NCBI GenBank assembly: GCA_025499705.1
Contig: JAFMVE010000004.1
Coordinates: 124,001-188,000 of the forward strand
DNA from: Carboxylicivirga caseinilyticus
Lineage (GTDB): Bacteria > Bacteroidota > Bacteroidia > Bacteroidales > Marinilabiliaceae
DNA: 64,000 bases
Reading direction: 5' to 3'
The position numbers and the translations under genes are program-made. Of the stretch, positions 53,665-63,571 are shown piece by piece. The notes beneath the pieces were generated by a model. It saw only the letters and a program-made list of their open reading frames with translations, did no database searches and was not told the DNA's origin. The number at the start of each line of letters is the position of its first letter. Position 1 is the stretch's first letter.

Positions 53665-54135
53665 ATGATGTTTTTAGATAGATACAATGCAGAAAGACAT
53701 ATAGATCAGCTTCAGGAAGACTTCCGGAGAGAAGACGCTTTTAGAAACGATTTTATAGCATCATTCAAACAATCTGTACATCATATCATAACTTCAGACA
53801 GTAAACATCCAGTACTACCAATCGGATTGCCAACATTAACCGAAACTTATGCTTTAACAGTATTAAGTATTGTAAGCTCCGTACTTGATAAAAATGAATC
53901 CTCTCCTTTTTATCGTATAAATGATGAAATCAAGGCCCTGCAATCTTATATTTTCAAATACGAATACATCATTAACAATACTCTAAGTAAAAAGGCGTTT
54001 GAACAAATTAAGGAAATCATTTCCACTAAATTTCCACAAGTTTCAGAAATAACTGAATTAAGCAATCAGTTATTGACAGTCAACTTGCAATGGCATCATA
54101 TCAATTACATGGCAAGCTTTCCCGAATCAAAATAG
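53665..54135 (+). CDS. Hypothetical helical protein
   Basis: This 156-residue cytosolic protein has no signal or membrane segment and appears mostly helical. It contains no Cys and is rich in Ile, Leu and Ser. It ends two bases before the 3' end of the convergent LytTR regulator gene. I recognise no family, and the context gives no hint beyond being next to a two-component system. Confidence 0.65.
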   Translation: MMFLDRYNAERHIDQLQEDFRREDAFRNDFIASFKQSVHHIITSDSKHPVLPIGLPTLTETYALTVLSIVSSVLDKNESSPFYRINDEIKALQSYIFKYEYIINNTLSKKAFEQIKEIISTKFPQVSEITELSNQLLTVNLQWHHINYMASFPESK

Positions 54136-54137
54136 GT

Positions 54138-54965
54138 TTATCTGCCAAACAACTGACGAATTGCTTGAGTGAGATGATTAATGCCTGATTTTTTATTAAA
54201 CTGATCTTTAAAATCCTTACCAAAACGTTTGGATGCATATAACACAGTTCCGTTAGTCAATTCAACGGTTAATTCACGGTGATTGTATTTCTTAATAAAT
54301 TCCTGATTAACAAGCAAACTGTTACTGATTGCATGAAAATGATAATCGCTTACAAGCATTTCTTTATAAAATCCAATATTACGGGTTACAGAGAGCTGCA
54401 CATTGTCTTTGAGAAACACATAACAAATTACACCATCCGCTTTTAAATAAACAATATCCGAAATATTCACGAATTCGATAATACCACTATGAAGATGGAA
54501 AGCCATTTTATTGCTGGGCATTGTTTGTGCTCCTCCCACCCTTTCGAGTAACAATTTAATCTGATGATTGAAGTTTCGTGAGGTGATTTTTGTTAAAGCC
54601 TTATTCACCGCCTGCACTAATTCAGAATCATCCAAAGGCTTGTATAAAAAATCAATGGCCGAATATTTAATTGCTCTTAAGGTGTATTCTTTAGCACTCT
54701 CTCCCGTTATAAAGATGATTTCAAAATCGATACAGTTTTCTTCCGATAGTCTTTTTAATAAATCAAATCCGGTACCTGTTGTTAGTTGTATATCAAGAAA
54801 AACAAGTTGAATATCCTCATGTTTAATTAAATCATAAGCTTCACTGATATCATATGCCTGAAATATTTGTTTTATCTGCGGAAACAATTGGCGCACACGC
54901 TGGCATATATAATCAGATGTATCCTGAATATCTTCAACAATTAAGGCATTTACTTGCTGTTCCAT
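54138..54965 (-). CDS. LytTR-family response regulator
   Basis: This 275-residue response regulator has a receiver domain (about 7-125) with the phospho-acceptor Asp58 in LVFLDIQLTTG. Lys near 109 (YKPLDDSE) completes the switch. A LytTR DNA-binding domain covers about 160-260 (HLHSGIIEFVNISDIVYLKADG). It starts five bases after the sensor kinase gene, so the two are co-expressed partners. Targets may include the divergent secreted-protein operon starting at 58119. Confidence 0.93.
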   Translation of the reverse strand: MEQQVNALIVEDIQDTSDYICQRVRQLFPQIKQIFQAYDISEAYDLIKHEDIQLVFLDIQLTTGTGFDLLKRLSEENCIDFEIIFITGESAKEYTLRAIKYSAIDFLYKPLDDSELVQAVNKALTKITSRNFNHQIKLLLERVGGAQTMPSNKMAFHLHSGIIEFVNISDIVYLKADGVICYVFLKDNVQLSVTRNIGFYKEMLVSDYHFHAISNSLLVNQEFIKKYNHRELTVELTNGTVLYASKRFGKDFKDQFNKKSGINHLTQAIRQLFGR

Positions 54966-54970
54966 TTCAT

Positions 54971-57892
54971 CTAGTTAAAAGTGATCGTTACAATGGTACC
55001 TCCATATTCAGGATCTTCGTAACGAATGTGAATGTTATAACCCAGTTCATTTAAAATATCAATTCGTTTCTGAATCAATTCAATTCCTCTAGATTCATAT
55101 ACTTTAATCGAATCTTTCTTCAGTTCTTCCGACTTCTTTCGACCTATACCATTATCTACAATTGTACAAACCAGGGCTTCTTTTTCTGCTGAAATACGAA
55201 TGAGTAATTTACCATCTTTTTCAGAAGGATAGAGCCCGTGTTTTATTGCATTTTCAACAAAAGGTTGAATAATCATTGGAGGAATGGTTTTATTTAAAAG
55301 ATCAGGATCAGCAACATTTAATTCATAATCAAAGGCTTTGGCTCGATATTTTATTTGCTCAAACTCAATATACATTTTTAGCAAATCAACCTCTTCTTTT
55401 ACCGATATCTCCGTGTTTTCCTGCGATTGATCAATTACCTGAGATGATTTTATAGTGGCCTCCATATAGGCTCTTATTAAACGCGAGAATTTAATAATGT
55501 ATTGATTGGCCAGTTCGGGTTTATGCTGTGTTACCAGGTTCTGAACTGAAGCCAAAAGGTTAAAGATAAAATGTGGATTAAGGTTTGCCTGCAACGAAGC
55601 AATTTCCAAATAACGCTTTTTCCGCTCCTGCTCAATGGCCTTTACCTTAAACATATATCTTGACCTGGAGATATAGGCAATGATTAATCCAAGAAGAAGC
55701 AAAACAAAAAATGCATATTTATAAAAATGTGGTTCTTTATAAAAAGGTAATTTAACAACCACATTAATTGAAGTTGTTTTAAAATCCTCTATCCCATTAA
55801 CAAACGCAGGCTTCACCATGACTTCGAAAGTGTAGTTACCTGAAGCAAGATTATTATAAACAGCATAGTTTTGCTGACTCCAGTTACTCCACTGCTCTTT
55901 GTAACCTTTTAAACGATAACGATATTCCGGTTGTGTTGGCAATCCAAATCCAACTGTCTCAAAATCAAACTCCACATCATTTTCATGGCTTTTTAGTAAT
56001 AATACTTTCCCTAATTTGCGTTCAGCATAGGATAATGAAGTATTATTACAATGAGTAATTTCAACATTAAAAAACTCAGAATCAAAACGAACTTTTAACG
56101 GATCAATTGCCGTTGTGTTGGTAGTTGATGGAAATAGGACTTTATCATTCCATCTCATAAAACCATTTTGCGCAATTTCCTGTGCCAGTAAACCATTTCT
56201 GAAATTGTAGGTTTTGATTATTAAATTCTCGTTACTTAAATATTCATCTAATTTAAGTACCATCAATTCCCGGGTTGTCCCCAGGAACAGTTTATCTTGA
56301 GAATAAGCCATAATGGCAGTTATATATCCAGAATGAGCTATAGGTACTTTTTTGAACTGGCGTTTTTCCGCATTCAAAAACCACAATCCATCTCTTCCTC
56401 CCATCCAAATGTTACCATTATTATCTTTGGCTATTGAGATTATTCCATTTGCAGGTACACCTTTGAATAAATCATCGGGCTTGATAAATATGTTTTTCTT
56501 ACGATCATAGATTGACAATGACCGACCTGTTCCGATCCATATCCATGAGTCACCCATAAATTCCAAAGCAGAAGGGTGAGACTTAACGATCGAATTCGTC
56601 TCATCTTTTATGTATCTGATCTTTCCGTTTGCATCCAGAAAACCTAAGCCATTTTCCTGACCAAAAATGACACTATTTGTAACAGAGTCGTAACGTGTGA
56701 TGAGCGAGATACCGGTATTAAGTTTGATGGTTTGGTTTTTATTGTATATCACCAATCCATAATGAGTTGGGAAGTACAAATTGCCGTTTTTATCCTTAGA
56801 AGCTCCGTAATAATAATCCGTTTCTTTGGAGTTATAGAACCCTTTGGCAATAATTTCCTTTTTCAAATTTCGCTGCATATCTAATTGATATAGCCCTTGC
56901 TTAAAAGCGGCACCATATAAACTTCCATCATCAGCTTGTATCAATGTCCAAAAATCTTTCATAAATGACTCCGGGAATACTTCAAAAGGATTATCCCAAA
57001 TTTGATACAATCCATTATCAGATCCGGCCCATAGCTGATTATCCCGATCAATGATTACTGGATAAGGAGCTTTAATAAAATCCAACTGCAGCTCAACTGC
57101 CGTTCTTGATGCACTATCCAAAAGAAAATAATCATACATATAATTCAGCAGGAAGGATTTAACAGGAAGCTTATTCACCTCAACATTGATTATATCATTT
57201 CCTGCGTACCAGAACCTAAAAAGTAATTCTCCATCGGGCAACGACAGGTACCTCACCTCTTTTCCATTATTTAATAAAATTACTGGCAGATCATGCGATA
57301 AACGCCCCACATCCACTTTCCAACCATCAGGAGCAGTATAAATTCTCGATAACCTGTTTGACTTTATATGGTAAACGTCATTGGTAATAAAATCAGTGCA
57401 ATACAGTAAGCGATGGTTTGGCTCATAAACCACGGATTTAACTCCTCCAACCGGAAAATCAACCCCTACCTTGTATTGCACAAGTAATGAGTCCTTCTGA
57501 TAATGGTTAACCCAATCTTTTGTATAAATAAAATAGCAATTATCCGAAACCATTACTTGAAAAGATTCAGAAATATTCTTGATCAAACTGAAATCTGAAC
57601 CATTAAATCTATAAACTCCGGAAGTCGCCTTTACAAATACATTCCCCTCTGCATCACTATCTATGGTATAAATATGTTCGTTACCCAGGTATTGATGGAA
57701 ATGTTCACCGTTAAACTGGGCTAATCCAGCCTTGGTACCCACCCAAACATATCCATAGTCGTCCTGATGAATCGCCGTCACCTGAATTTGAGGCAGTCCG
57801 TTATGCGTATTATAAATTCTGTACGGTTTATCCTTGGCATGCAGTGATACAAGCCCCCAAAGGCATAAAACAATTATTGCAATTACTTTCAT
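54971..57892 (-). CDS. Hybrid-type sensor with beta-propeller, Y_Y_Y and LytS-like kinase domains
   Basis: This 973-residue inner-membrane sensor kinase has a signal peptide and a large periplasmic region with two-component-regulator propeller blades (for example DDYGYVWVGTKAGLAQF and DNNGNIWMGGRDGLWFL). A Y_Y_Y domain (YRYRLKGYKEQWSNWSQQNYAVY, in part) comes next, then one membrane helix near 750. The cytoplasmic His_kinase domain has the phospho-His in NPHFIFNLL, and an ATPase domain (FVENAIKHGL, DNGIGR) follows. The architecture resembles Bacteroidota hybrid two-component sensors for glycans, but its receiver is a separate LytTR protein. Confidence 0.93.
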   Translation of the reverse strand: MKVIAIIVLCLWGLVSLHAKDKPYRIYNTHNGLPQIQVTAIHQDDYGYVWVGTKAGLAQFNGEHFHQYLGNEHIYTIDSDAEGNVFVKATSGVYRFNGSDFSLIKNISESFQVMVSDNCYFIYTKDWVNHYQKDSLLVQYKVGVDFPVGGVKSVVYEPNHRLLYCTDFITNDVYHIKSNRLSRIYTAPDGWKVDVGRLSHDLPVILLNNGKEVRYLSLPDGELLFRFWYAGNDIINVEVNKLPVKSFLLNYMYDYFLLDSASRTAVELQLDFIKAPYPVIIDRDNQLWAGSDNGLYQIWDNPFEVFPESFMKDFWTLIQADDGSLYGAAFKQGLYQLDMQRNLKKEIIAKGFYNSKETDYYYGASKDKNGNLYFPTHYGLVIYNKNQTIKLNTGISLITRYDSVTNSVIFGQENGLGFLDANGKIRYIKDETNSIVKSHPSALEFMGDSWIWIGTGRSLSIYDRKKNIFIKPDDLFKGVPANGIISIAKDNNGNIWMGGRDGLWFLNAEKRQFKKVPIAHSGYITAIMAYSQDKLFLGTTRELMVLKLDEYLSNENLIIKTYNFRNGLLAQEIAQNGFMRWNDKVLFPSTTNTTAIDPLKVRFDSEFFNVEITHCNNTSLSYAERKLGKVLLLKSHENDVEFDFETVGFGLPTQPEYRYRLKGYKEQWSNWSQQNYAVYNNLASGNYTFEVMVKPAFVNGIEDFKTTSINVVVKLPFYKEPHFYKYAFFVLLLLGLIIAYISRSRYMFKVKAIEQERKKRYLEIASLQANLNPHFIFNLLASVQNLVTQHKPELANQYIIKFSRLIRAYMEATIKSSQVIDQSQENTEISVKEEVDLLKMYIEFEQIKYRAKAFDYELNVADPDLLNKTIPPMIIQPFVENAIKHGLYPSEKDGKLLIRISAEKEALVCTIVDNGIGRKKSEELKKDSIKVYESRGIELIQKRIDILNELGYNIHIRYEDPEYGGTIVTITFN

Positions 57893-58118
57893 TCAGATTG
57901 AGTGTAAGCTTGATGATACAATATAATGATATTATCTGCATCGGCATGAAGATTAATAACAGATGGTCGTATGCCATAATAAACGGCAATTGATTTGCTA
58001 CTTGGTGCATAACGAAAAAATGAATTTCCACTTATTACGCCAATTGACCACTTATTACTTTTCAGCCTATAAAACTGGCAGAACATACTAGTTTTATTAC
58101 TATTCTAAACTCAGAGTC

Positions 58119-59135
58119 ATGAAACAAATTTTACTTACCCTTTTGGTTGTCATAGCTACAACACATTTATCGGCGCAACAACTTGTTATGCTTCAGAGCA
58201 ATGGTACATCAACTGCATTTGATGGTGAAACGCCTTTTATTGATGCATATGACAGTGCAATTGATGGTGATACCATTTATTTACCCGGCACAAGAGTCAC
58301 ACCACCTCCTGCTATAGATAAGCAATTAACCATTTACGGAACAGGACATTACCCTTCTACTACCAATGCAACTAATAGTTCTATTATTTATGGAACTGTC
58401 TATATTTCTGAAAACGCAGACAATATTAAACTTGAAGGAATTGAAATTACAGGTAGTCTCATTTTTATGAATAATCAAAAAATAGATAATGCAATTATTT
58501 CTCGTTGTAAACTTTACCAGGTTAGTTATCAGGGAGACTTAACTACTCCTTGTGAGAATAACACCATAAAACAATGTGTTATTACCAGTTCCGTATCATT
58601 AAATAATGCAAACAATTGTATTTTAACAAATAACATAATAGCCTCAAGCATTGGAAACGGTAATCAAATTGCCATTTTAAACAATGTTATACTTCATACC
58701 TCTACATCATCCACATATGGAACAATTACTAATGTTGATAACTCAACTATAGCCAATAATATTTTCAGACGAGCCAATAATGTAATCCAATCGTCATGCG
58801 AATCATCAACATTTGCTAACAATGTTTTTAAGTCAACAGCACTTGCAGGGGTAAATACCTTTTTAAACAACTATGAAAATGTTGATTTTGCCTCGTTATT
58901 TGTAAGTCAAAATGATGAAGGAGTTTTCAACTATGAACAGGATTATCATTTAAACAATACTGAAACATATCTTGGTAACGACGGAACGCAAGTTGGCATT
59001 TATGGTGGATTATTTCCATACAAGGACTATGCGATTCCTACTAATCCACATATTAGTTCACAATCAGTTGCTCCATCAACCGACGAAAACGGGATGTTAA
59101 ACATCAGCATCACGGTTAATGCTCAACAGGAATAA
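58119..59135 (+). CDS. Secreted parallel beta-helix protein
   Basis: This 338-residue secreted protein has a signal peptide ending LSAQ. The centre is a right-handed beta-helix with many Asn-rich turns (NNCILTNNIIAS, NSTIANNIF, SSTFANNVF). The C-terminus has no recognisable T9SS sorting domain but carries a short Ser/Pro/Thr linker. It ends two bases before the next gene, so three consecutive genes form an operon. It may bind or process polysaccharide; no catalytic motif is evident. Confidence 0.82.
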   Translation: MKQILLTLLVVIATTHLSAQQLVMLQSNGTSTAFDGETPFIDAYDSAIDGDTIYLPGTRVTPPPAIDKQLTIYGTGHYPSTTNATNSSIIYGTVYISENADNIKLEGIEITGSLIFMNNQKIDNAIISRCKLYQVSYQGDLTTPCENNTIKQCVITSSVSLNNANNCILTNNIIASSIGNGNQIAILNNVILHTSTSSTYGTITNVDNSTIANNIFRRANNVIQSSCESSTFANNVFKSTALAGVNTFLNNYENVDFASLFVSQNDEGVFNYEQDYHLNNTETYLGNDGTQVGIYGGLFPYKDYAIPTNPHISSQSVAPSTDENGMLNISITVNAQQE

Positions 59136-59137
59136 TT

Positions 59138-60964
59138 ATGAAAAAATTAATATCAGCCCTACTGGTTGTATTATGCTTTTCAACAGGTTGGGCTCAGAAT
59201 AAAATCAAAGGTTGGGAATATTGGTTTGATGATGCAACTGAAAGCATGACCAAATTAAATATTACTCCATCAGAATCATTTGTACTTGAATCCAATATTT
59301 CAACAGATGACCTGACAGATGGCTTACACCGAATTAATCTGCGATTCAAGGACGAGAACGATTTATATAGCACAATCTTATCTAGTTTCTTCTTTAAATC
59401 CGATACTGAAACAACTGGTATAGAACTTACTGAAGTCGAATATTGGTTTGATAGTAATTATGAGAATAAAGTTAATCAATCGATTATCGGGCAAACAGTT
59501 TGGGAACCAGTTCTGGATTTATCCGGATTGAATTTGGGGCTACATAGTATTCATATCCGTTTTAAGGATAGCATGGGTAAATGGAGCACAACGTTGAGCC
59601 AATTCATATTAACAAAAGATGTTGAACAGTCAGCAAGTATGAAAGCATGGCAATACTGGATTGATAATGATCTTTCTTCTGCTGTCACTACAAATATTAC
59701 ATCGGATACCGAATTTAGTTTGAGCACTGCGCTTGATTTGAGTGAAATGAATACGGGTGTACATACTTTTAATATTCGATTTCTCGACGATCAAAATCGT
59801 TGGACTGTAACACAAAGTAAATTCTTCTACAAAAAAGAATCCAGAAATCTGACAGGCAATGCAATTACAGCATACCAATTTTGGTTAGATGAAAAAATTG
59901 AAGAAGTATATACAATTGCCACTAGTCCAGCAGAATTAATAACCTTATCAGAAGCTATTGATTTTACAACTCTTGCAGCCGGCACACATGATATCCATTT
60001 TCGATTTCTGGATGAAACAGGAGTTTGGAGTAGTGCCATAAGCAACACTTTTATAAAAGAATCATTATCCATTGAAGATGGCCTGATTGCTCATTACCCA
60101 CTTGATACTAATGGAGATGATCAAAGCGTTTATCAGCATCATGGTACTTTAAACGAAACAACATCTGTACCTGATCGATTTGGAAATGCAGATGCTGCTC
60201 TCTATTTCGATGGAATAAATGATTACATAAGAATACCTGACGCTGATCATCTGGATATTAACAATAGCGAACCATTCTCTGTTTCTCTTTGGCTTAAACA
60301 GGATGCTGAAAACATCAGCAAATATTTTCTTTCGAAATATAATCCTTCACTGGGTTCCAAAGGAGCTTATGGTTTTGGTACCGGTTATACCGGAGATGCC
60401 TACAGTTGGTTTTACTTCAATGATGAAGGAGGTAAAGAAAACAGGGGATCGATTGAATTGAACGATGGAAACTGGCATCATTATGTGGCAGTTTACAAAC
60501 CTGGTGAAAACATCACTTTGTATATCGATAATCAATCTGACATTACACAAACAATTACATATACCGGCAATACAATTAACACAACAGATTTACTAATCGG
60601 CTGTGGAGCAAACATATCGCAATACTTTAAAGGAAGTCTGGATGATATAAGAATTTACAAAAGGGCATTGTCAACTGAAGAAATAAATGGATTGTACACC
60701 TATGTTCCAACGTCCTTACCTGCTAATGAATTGTCCAATGTGTTGATTTATCCAAACCCGGCAAGTGATCAGTTAAATATTGATTTAGGGCTTCATAAAG
60801 GCGCTGCCATTTATTTATATAATTCCACCGGAATTTGTGCCTACAATACCATTACCTCTGACAAGACAATTGAAATACCCGTATCACATCTAGAACCAGG
60901 TTTATATCTAATTGAAATTAAATCAAATAAAGGAAGAACTATTTCAAAAGTTATGATCAAATAA
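59138..60964 (+). CDS. YWFD-repeat, LamG and T9SS-sorted secreted protein
   Basis: This 608-residue secreted protein has a signal peptide ending GWAQ. Four tandem modules of about 80 residues follow (about 22-310). Each opens with a Trp-rich strand such as WEYWFDD or VEYWFDS and closes with a pattern like HRINLRFKDENDLYS or HSIHIRFKDSMGKWS. A LamG/concanavalin-like domain covers about 315-525. The C-terminal 80 residues form a type-A T9SS sorting domain (IYPNPASDQLNI to VMIK). It is therefore exported and attached at the cell surface. Confidence 0.9.
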   Translation: MKKLISALLVVLCFSTGWAQNKIKGWEYWFDDATESMTKLNITPSESFVLESNISTDDLTDGLHRINLRFKDENDLYSTILSSFFFKSDTETTGIELTEVEYWFDSNYENKVNQSIIGQTVWEPVLDLSGLNLGLHSIHIRFKDSMGKWSTTLSQFILTKDVEQSASMKAWQYWIDNDLSSAVTTNITSDTEFSLSTALDLSEMNTGVHTFNIRFLDDQNRWTVTQSKFFYKKESRNLTGNAITAYQFWLDEKIEEVYTIATSPAELITLSEAIDFTTLAAGTHDIHFRFLDETGVWSSAISNTFIKESLSIEDGLIAHYPLDTNGDDQSVYQHHGTLNETTSVPDRFGNADAALYFDGINDYIRIPDADHLDINNSEPFSVSLWLKQDAENISKYFLSKYNPSLGSKGAYGFGTGYTGDAYSWFYFNDEGGKENRGSIELNDGNWHHYVAVYKPGENITLYIDNQSDITQTITYTGNTINTTDLLIGCGANISQYFKGSLDDIRIYKRALSTEEINGLYTYVPTSLPANELSNVLIYPNPASDQLNIDLGLHKGAAIYLYNSTGICAYNTITSDKTIEIPVSHLEPGLYLIEIKSNKGRTISKVMIK

Positions 60965-60972
60965 TCATCGAC

Positions 60973-61899
60973 ATGAAAAGACTAATACTGGTAATTACAA
61001 GTCACATACTTTGTTTCCATTTGATACATTCGCAAATGGCAGCTTATTATCCTTTTGATGGTAATGCCAATGATATCAGTGGAAATGAACACAATGGAAC
61101 CGTTTATGGAGCCACTTTAACAACCGACAGAGATGGCAATGCCAATTGTGCTTATTACTTTGATGGTATTGATGATTATATCGATTTAGGCGACTGGGAG
61201 AATGGTGGAGCCATGTCAATCACTTTCTGGGCCCGCTGGGATGCCTTTAATAATTATTCAAGAATCATTGATCTAGCAAATGGCTCATCCAATGCAAATA
61301 TTATTGTATCTAATTACCAAACTGCCGGAAAGTTCTTTTTTCAGATTTATAGTACATCTACTAAAGGCGTAACCTCAAGTAGCTATATTATAACAGCATC
61401 TTCCTGGGACTTTTATAGTGCCACAGTAAGTGATAATGGAGTAATGAGAATATATAAGAATGGAGTTCTTGTGAATGAATTAGCAAATGGAGTTGTTCCG
61501 GCACAAGTTTTAAGAACCAAACAATATGTTGCCAGGAGTAACTTCTCGCAGGATGGTTATTTTAAAGGAGCCATTGATGATATTCGCATTTTTAATCATA
61601 CACTTTCAGAAGTTGAAGTATCCAACATTTATAACAACACATCAACTCGAATAGAAAAATCAAACTTAAATAGTATTAAAGTATTTCCTAATCCTGTAAA
61701 ATCCACTTTGTATTTTAGTCAGCAATTGGCATCAGGAAACACATTATCTTTATTCAATATTACAGGTAAATGCGTATTCTCAAAACTTGTTAATGAAAAT
61801 ACAAATTCAATAAACCTGAATCAGTTATCAGAAGGTATTTACCTGCTAAAAATACAATCTGATAATGGAGAAGAAACACTCAAGATAGTTAAGAATTAA
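60973..61899 (+). CDS. LamG-domain protein with T9SS sorting domain
   Basis: This 308-residue secreted protein has a signal peptide, a LamG/concanavalin-like domain (about 20-220, MAAYYPFDGNANDISGNEHNG and YFKGAIDDIRIFNHTLS) and a T9SS type-A C-terminal domain (VFPNPVKSTLYFS to LKIVKN). It lies eight bases after its larger relative and looks like a reduced version without YWFD repeats. The operon ends at a terminator. LamG domains usually bind glycans. Confidence 0.9.
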   Translation: MKRLILVITSHILCFHLIHSQMAAYYPFDGNANDISGNEHNGTVYGATLTTDRDGNANCAYYFDGIDDYIDLGDWENGGAMSITFWARWDAFNNYSRIIDLANGSSNANIIVSNYQTAGKFFFQIYSTSTKGVTSSSYIITASSWDFYSATVSDNGVMRIYKNGVLVNELANGVVPAQVLRTKQYVARSNFSQDGYFKGAIDDIRIFNHTLSEVEVSNIYNNTSTRIEKSNLNSIKVFPNPVKSTLYFSQQLASGNTLSLFNITGKCVFSKLVNENTNSINLNQLSEGIYLLKIQSDNGEETLKIVKN

Positions 61900-61930
61900 T
61901 TCCTGATTTAATACAAAGGGGTGAAGTTAA

Positions 61931-61963
61931 TGGAAGAGGTTATCGGGACCTCTTCCATTTTTT
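61931..61963 (+). terminator. Terminator of the secreted-protein operon
   Basis: TGGAAGAGGT (61931-61940) pairs with ACCTCTTCCA (61948-61957) around a 7-nt loop, followed by TTTTTTA. Confidence 0.88.
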
Positions 61964-63461
61964 ATCTGAATATTACTCCGTTCGACTCATTATTGGTGAT
62001 GCTGATTCCTGTAATGATATAATCATACTTATATGGACTGTTTTGATCATCAAGTTTTAATTTTAATTCCGTATCACCTGTTACTGCAACAATCGAACGA
62101 ACATCATCCAACTTTAATTCTTTGTTTTTTTTGCATTTGTAAATGATGTATCCCACATTATTTTCACCAGCATTCCATGCAAGTGAGATGGTATCATTAT
62201 TAACATCCCATTGAGCGTTTTCGGGGCGTTCTGGCATAATCTGTTTCACTCTCTTATTTTTGGGAGGAAGTGCCACATACCTGTAATGTTTTTTCTGCAT
62301 CCGTTGTTTAAATCCCAAAGGATTAGTGCGCATATATTTAGCACTAAAAAACATACTCCCTTCCACATTCTCATATTTCCGAAGCAGTTTTACCTGCTTA
62401 TCCATTTCTTTTGATTTTTGCCAGGCTTTTTCACCAGATTTAGCATCCAATCGATATAAACCGTGTCCGATATACAGAGGACAGCCGAAAGCATTTTTAT
62501 CCCACCAGTCAACAAGTACTGAATAGTCAGCTACTTTCTTTCCTATTGGCCAGTATATTTGAGGGGTAACATAATCAATCCATCCTTCCTGCTGCCATTT
62601 TAGCACATCAGCATACAGGTCGTCATAATTGGTTTGGCCGGCTTTTGTTGCCGATCCTCTTGGATCTTTATCGTTATTACGCCAGACACCAAACGGTGAT
62701 ATACCAAACTCAACATATGGAGCCACGGCTTTTATGGTATCATGAAGCTGTTTGATGATCAGGTCAACATTATCTCTTCTCCAATTTTCCTTTTCATTAG
62801 TTGAAAAACCTCTGGGATATAATTCAAAAGCCTGCTGATCCGGAAAATCTTTTCCACTGATACGATATGGATAAAAATAATCATCAAAATGAATGGCATC
62901 AATCTCATATCTTCTTAAGATATCGGCCACCACATTACAGACATGATTGCGTGTTTCGGGAAGGCCCGGATTGAAATAAGCTTTGCTACCATACGTAACA
63001 AACCATTCGGGATTCGTCTTTACCGGATTTGATTCGGCAATTGAACTTTTGGCAGTGTCGAAAACTGCCCGATATGGATTCATCCAAACATGAATATCCA
63101 AACCTCTTTTCCTACATTCCTTGATGGTAAATTCCAGTGGATCATAAAATGGATCAGGAGCTTTACCCTGCTCTCCGGTAAGCCATTGCGACCATGGCTC
63201 AAAAGAAGATTGATAAAAAGCATCGGTCGATGGTCTTATTTGAAAAATAACAGTGTTGAAATGATATTCTTTTGCGAGATCCAGTAATTCAATCATTTCT
63301 TCCTGTTGCATATCAGTTGATAATCCAGCTCTTGAGGGCCAGTCAATATTGGCAACCGTTGCAATCCATACAGCACGCATTTCCCTTTTGGGATATTTAC
63401 CAGCATACAATATTACAGTTGCCAGAAAAGCAAACTGAATAAGAACAATGCATCGTTTCAT
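61962..63461 (-). CDS. Family-10 glycosylhydrolase (GHL10-type), exported
   Basis: This 499-residue exported protein belongs to the GHL10/DUF187 TIM-barrel group. It has a signal peptide ending ILYAG, then the family start REMRAVWIATVANIDWPS. It also contains FNTVIFQIRPSTDAFY, VWMNPYRAV, the catalytic-type loop IDAIHFDDYFYPY and VTPQIYWPIG. The C-terminal 100 residues resemble a fibronectin-III domain (NAQWDVNNDTISLAWNAGENN). It probably acts on glycans at the envelope, possibly peptidoglycan. Substrate is not shown. It is adjacent and convergent to the T9SS operon. Confidence 0.9.
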   Translation of the reverse strand: MKRCIVLIQFAFLATVILYAGKYPKREMRAVWIATVANIDWPSRAGLSTDMQQEEMIELLDLAKEYHFNTVIFQIRPSTDAFYQSSFEPWSQWLTGEQGKAPDPFYDPLEFTIKECRKRGLDIHVWMNPYRAVFDTAKSSIAESNPVKTNPEWFVTYGSKAYFNPGLPETRNHVCNVVADILRRYEIDAIHFDDYFYPYRISGKDFPDQQAFELYPRGFSTNEKENWRRDNVDLIIKQLHDTIKAVAPYVEFGISPFGVWRNNDKDPRGSATKAGQTNYDDLYADVLKWQQEGWIDYVTPQIYWPIGKKVADYSVLVDWWDKNAFGCPLYIGHGLYRLDAKSGEKAWQKSKEMDKQVKLLRKYENVEGSMFFSAKYMRTNPLGFKQRMQKKHYRYVALPPKNKRVKQIMPERPENAQWDVNNDTISLAWNAGENNVGYIIYKCKKNKELKLDDVRSIVAVTGDTELKLKLDDQNSPYKYDYIITGISITNNESNGVIFR

Positions 63462-63519
63462 TTCAATTCAGGAATTTAATTGTATTCAAATAAAAGTTGA
63501 AGATACACCAAAGTAAAGA

Positions 63520-63548
63520 GATAAAAAAAGGGAAGCCTTTGCTTCCCT
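63520..63548 (-). terminator. Terminator of trxB
   Basis: AGGGAAGC (63529-63536) pairs with GCTTCCCT (63541-63548) around CTTT. On the minus strand a long T-run follows. Confidence 0.9.
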
Positions 63549-63571
63549 CTCTGAAATATTGTATCATAAAA

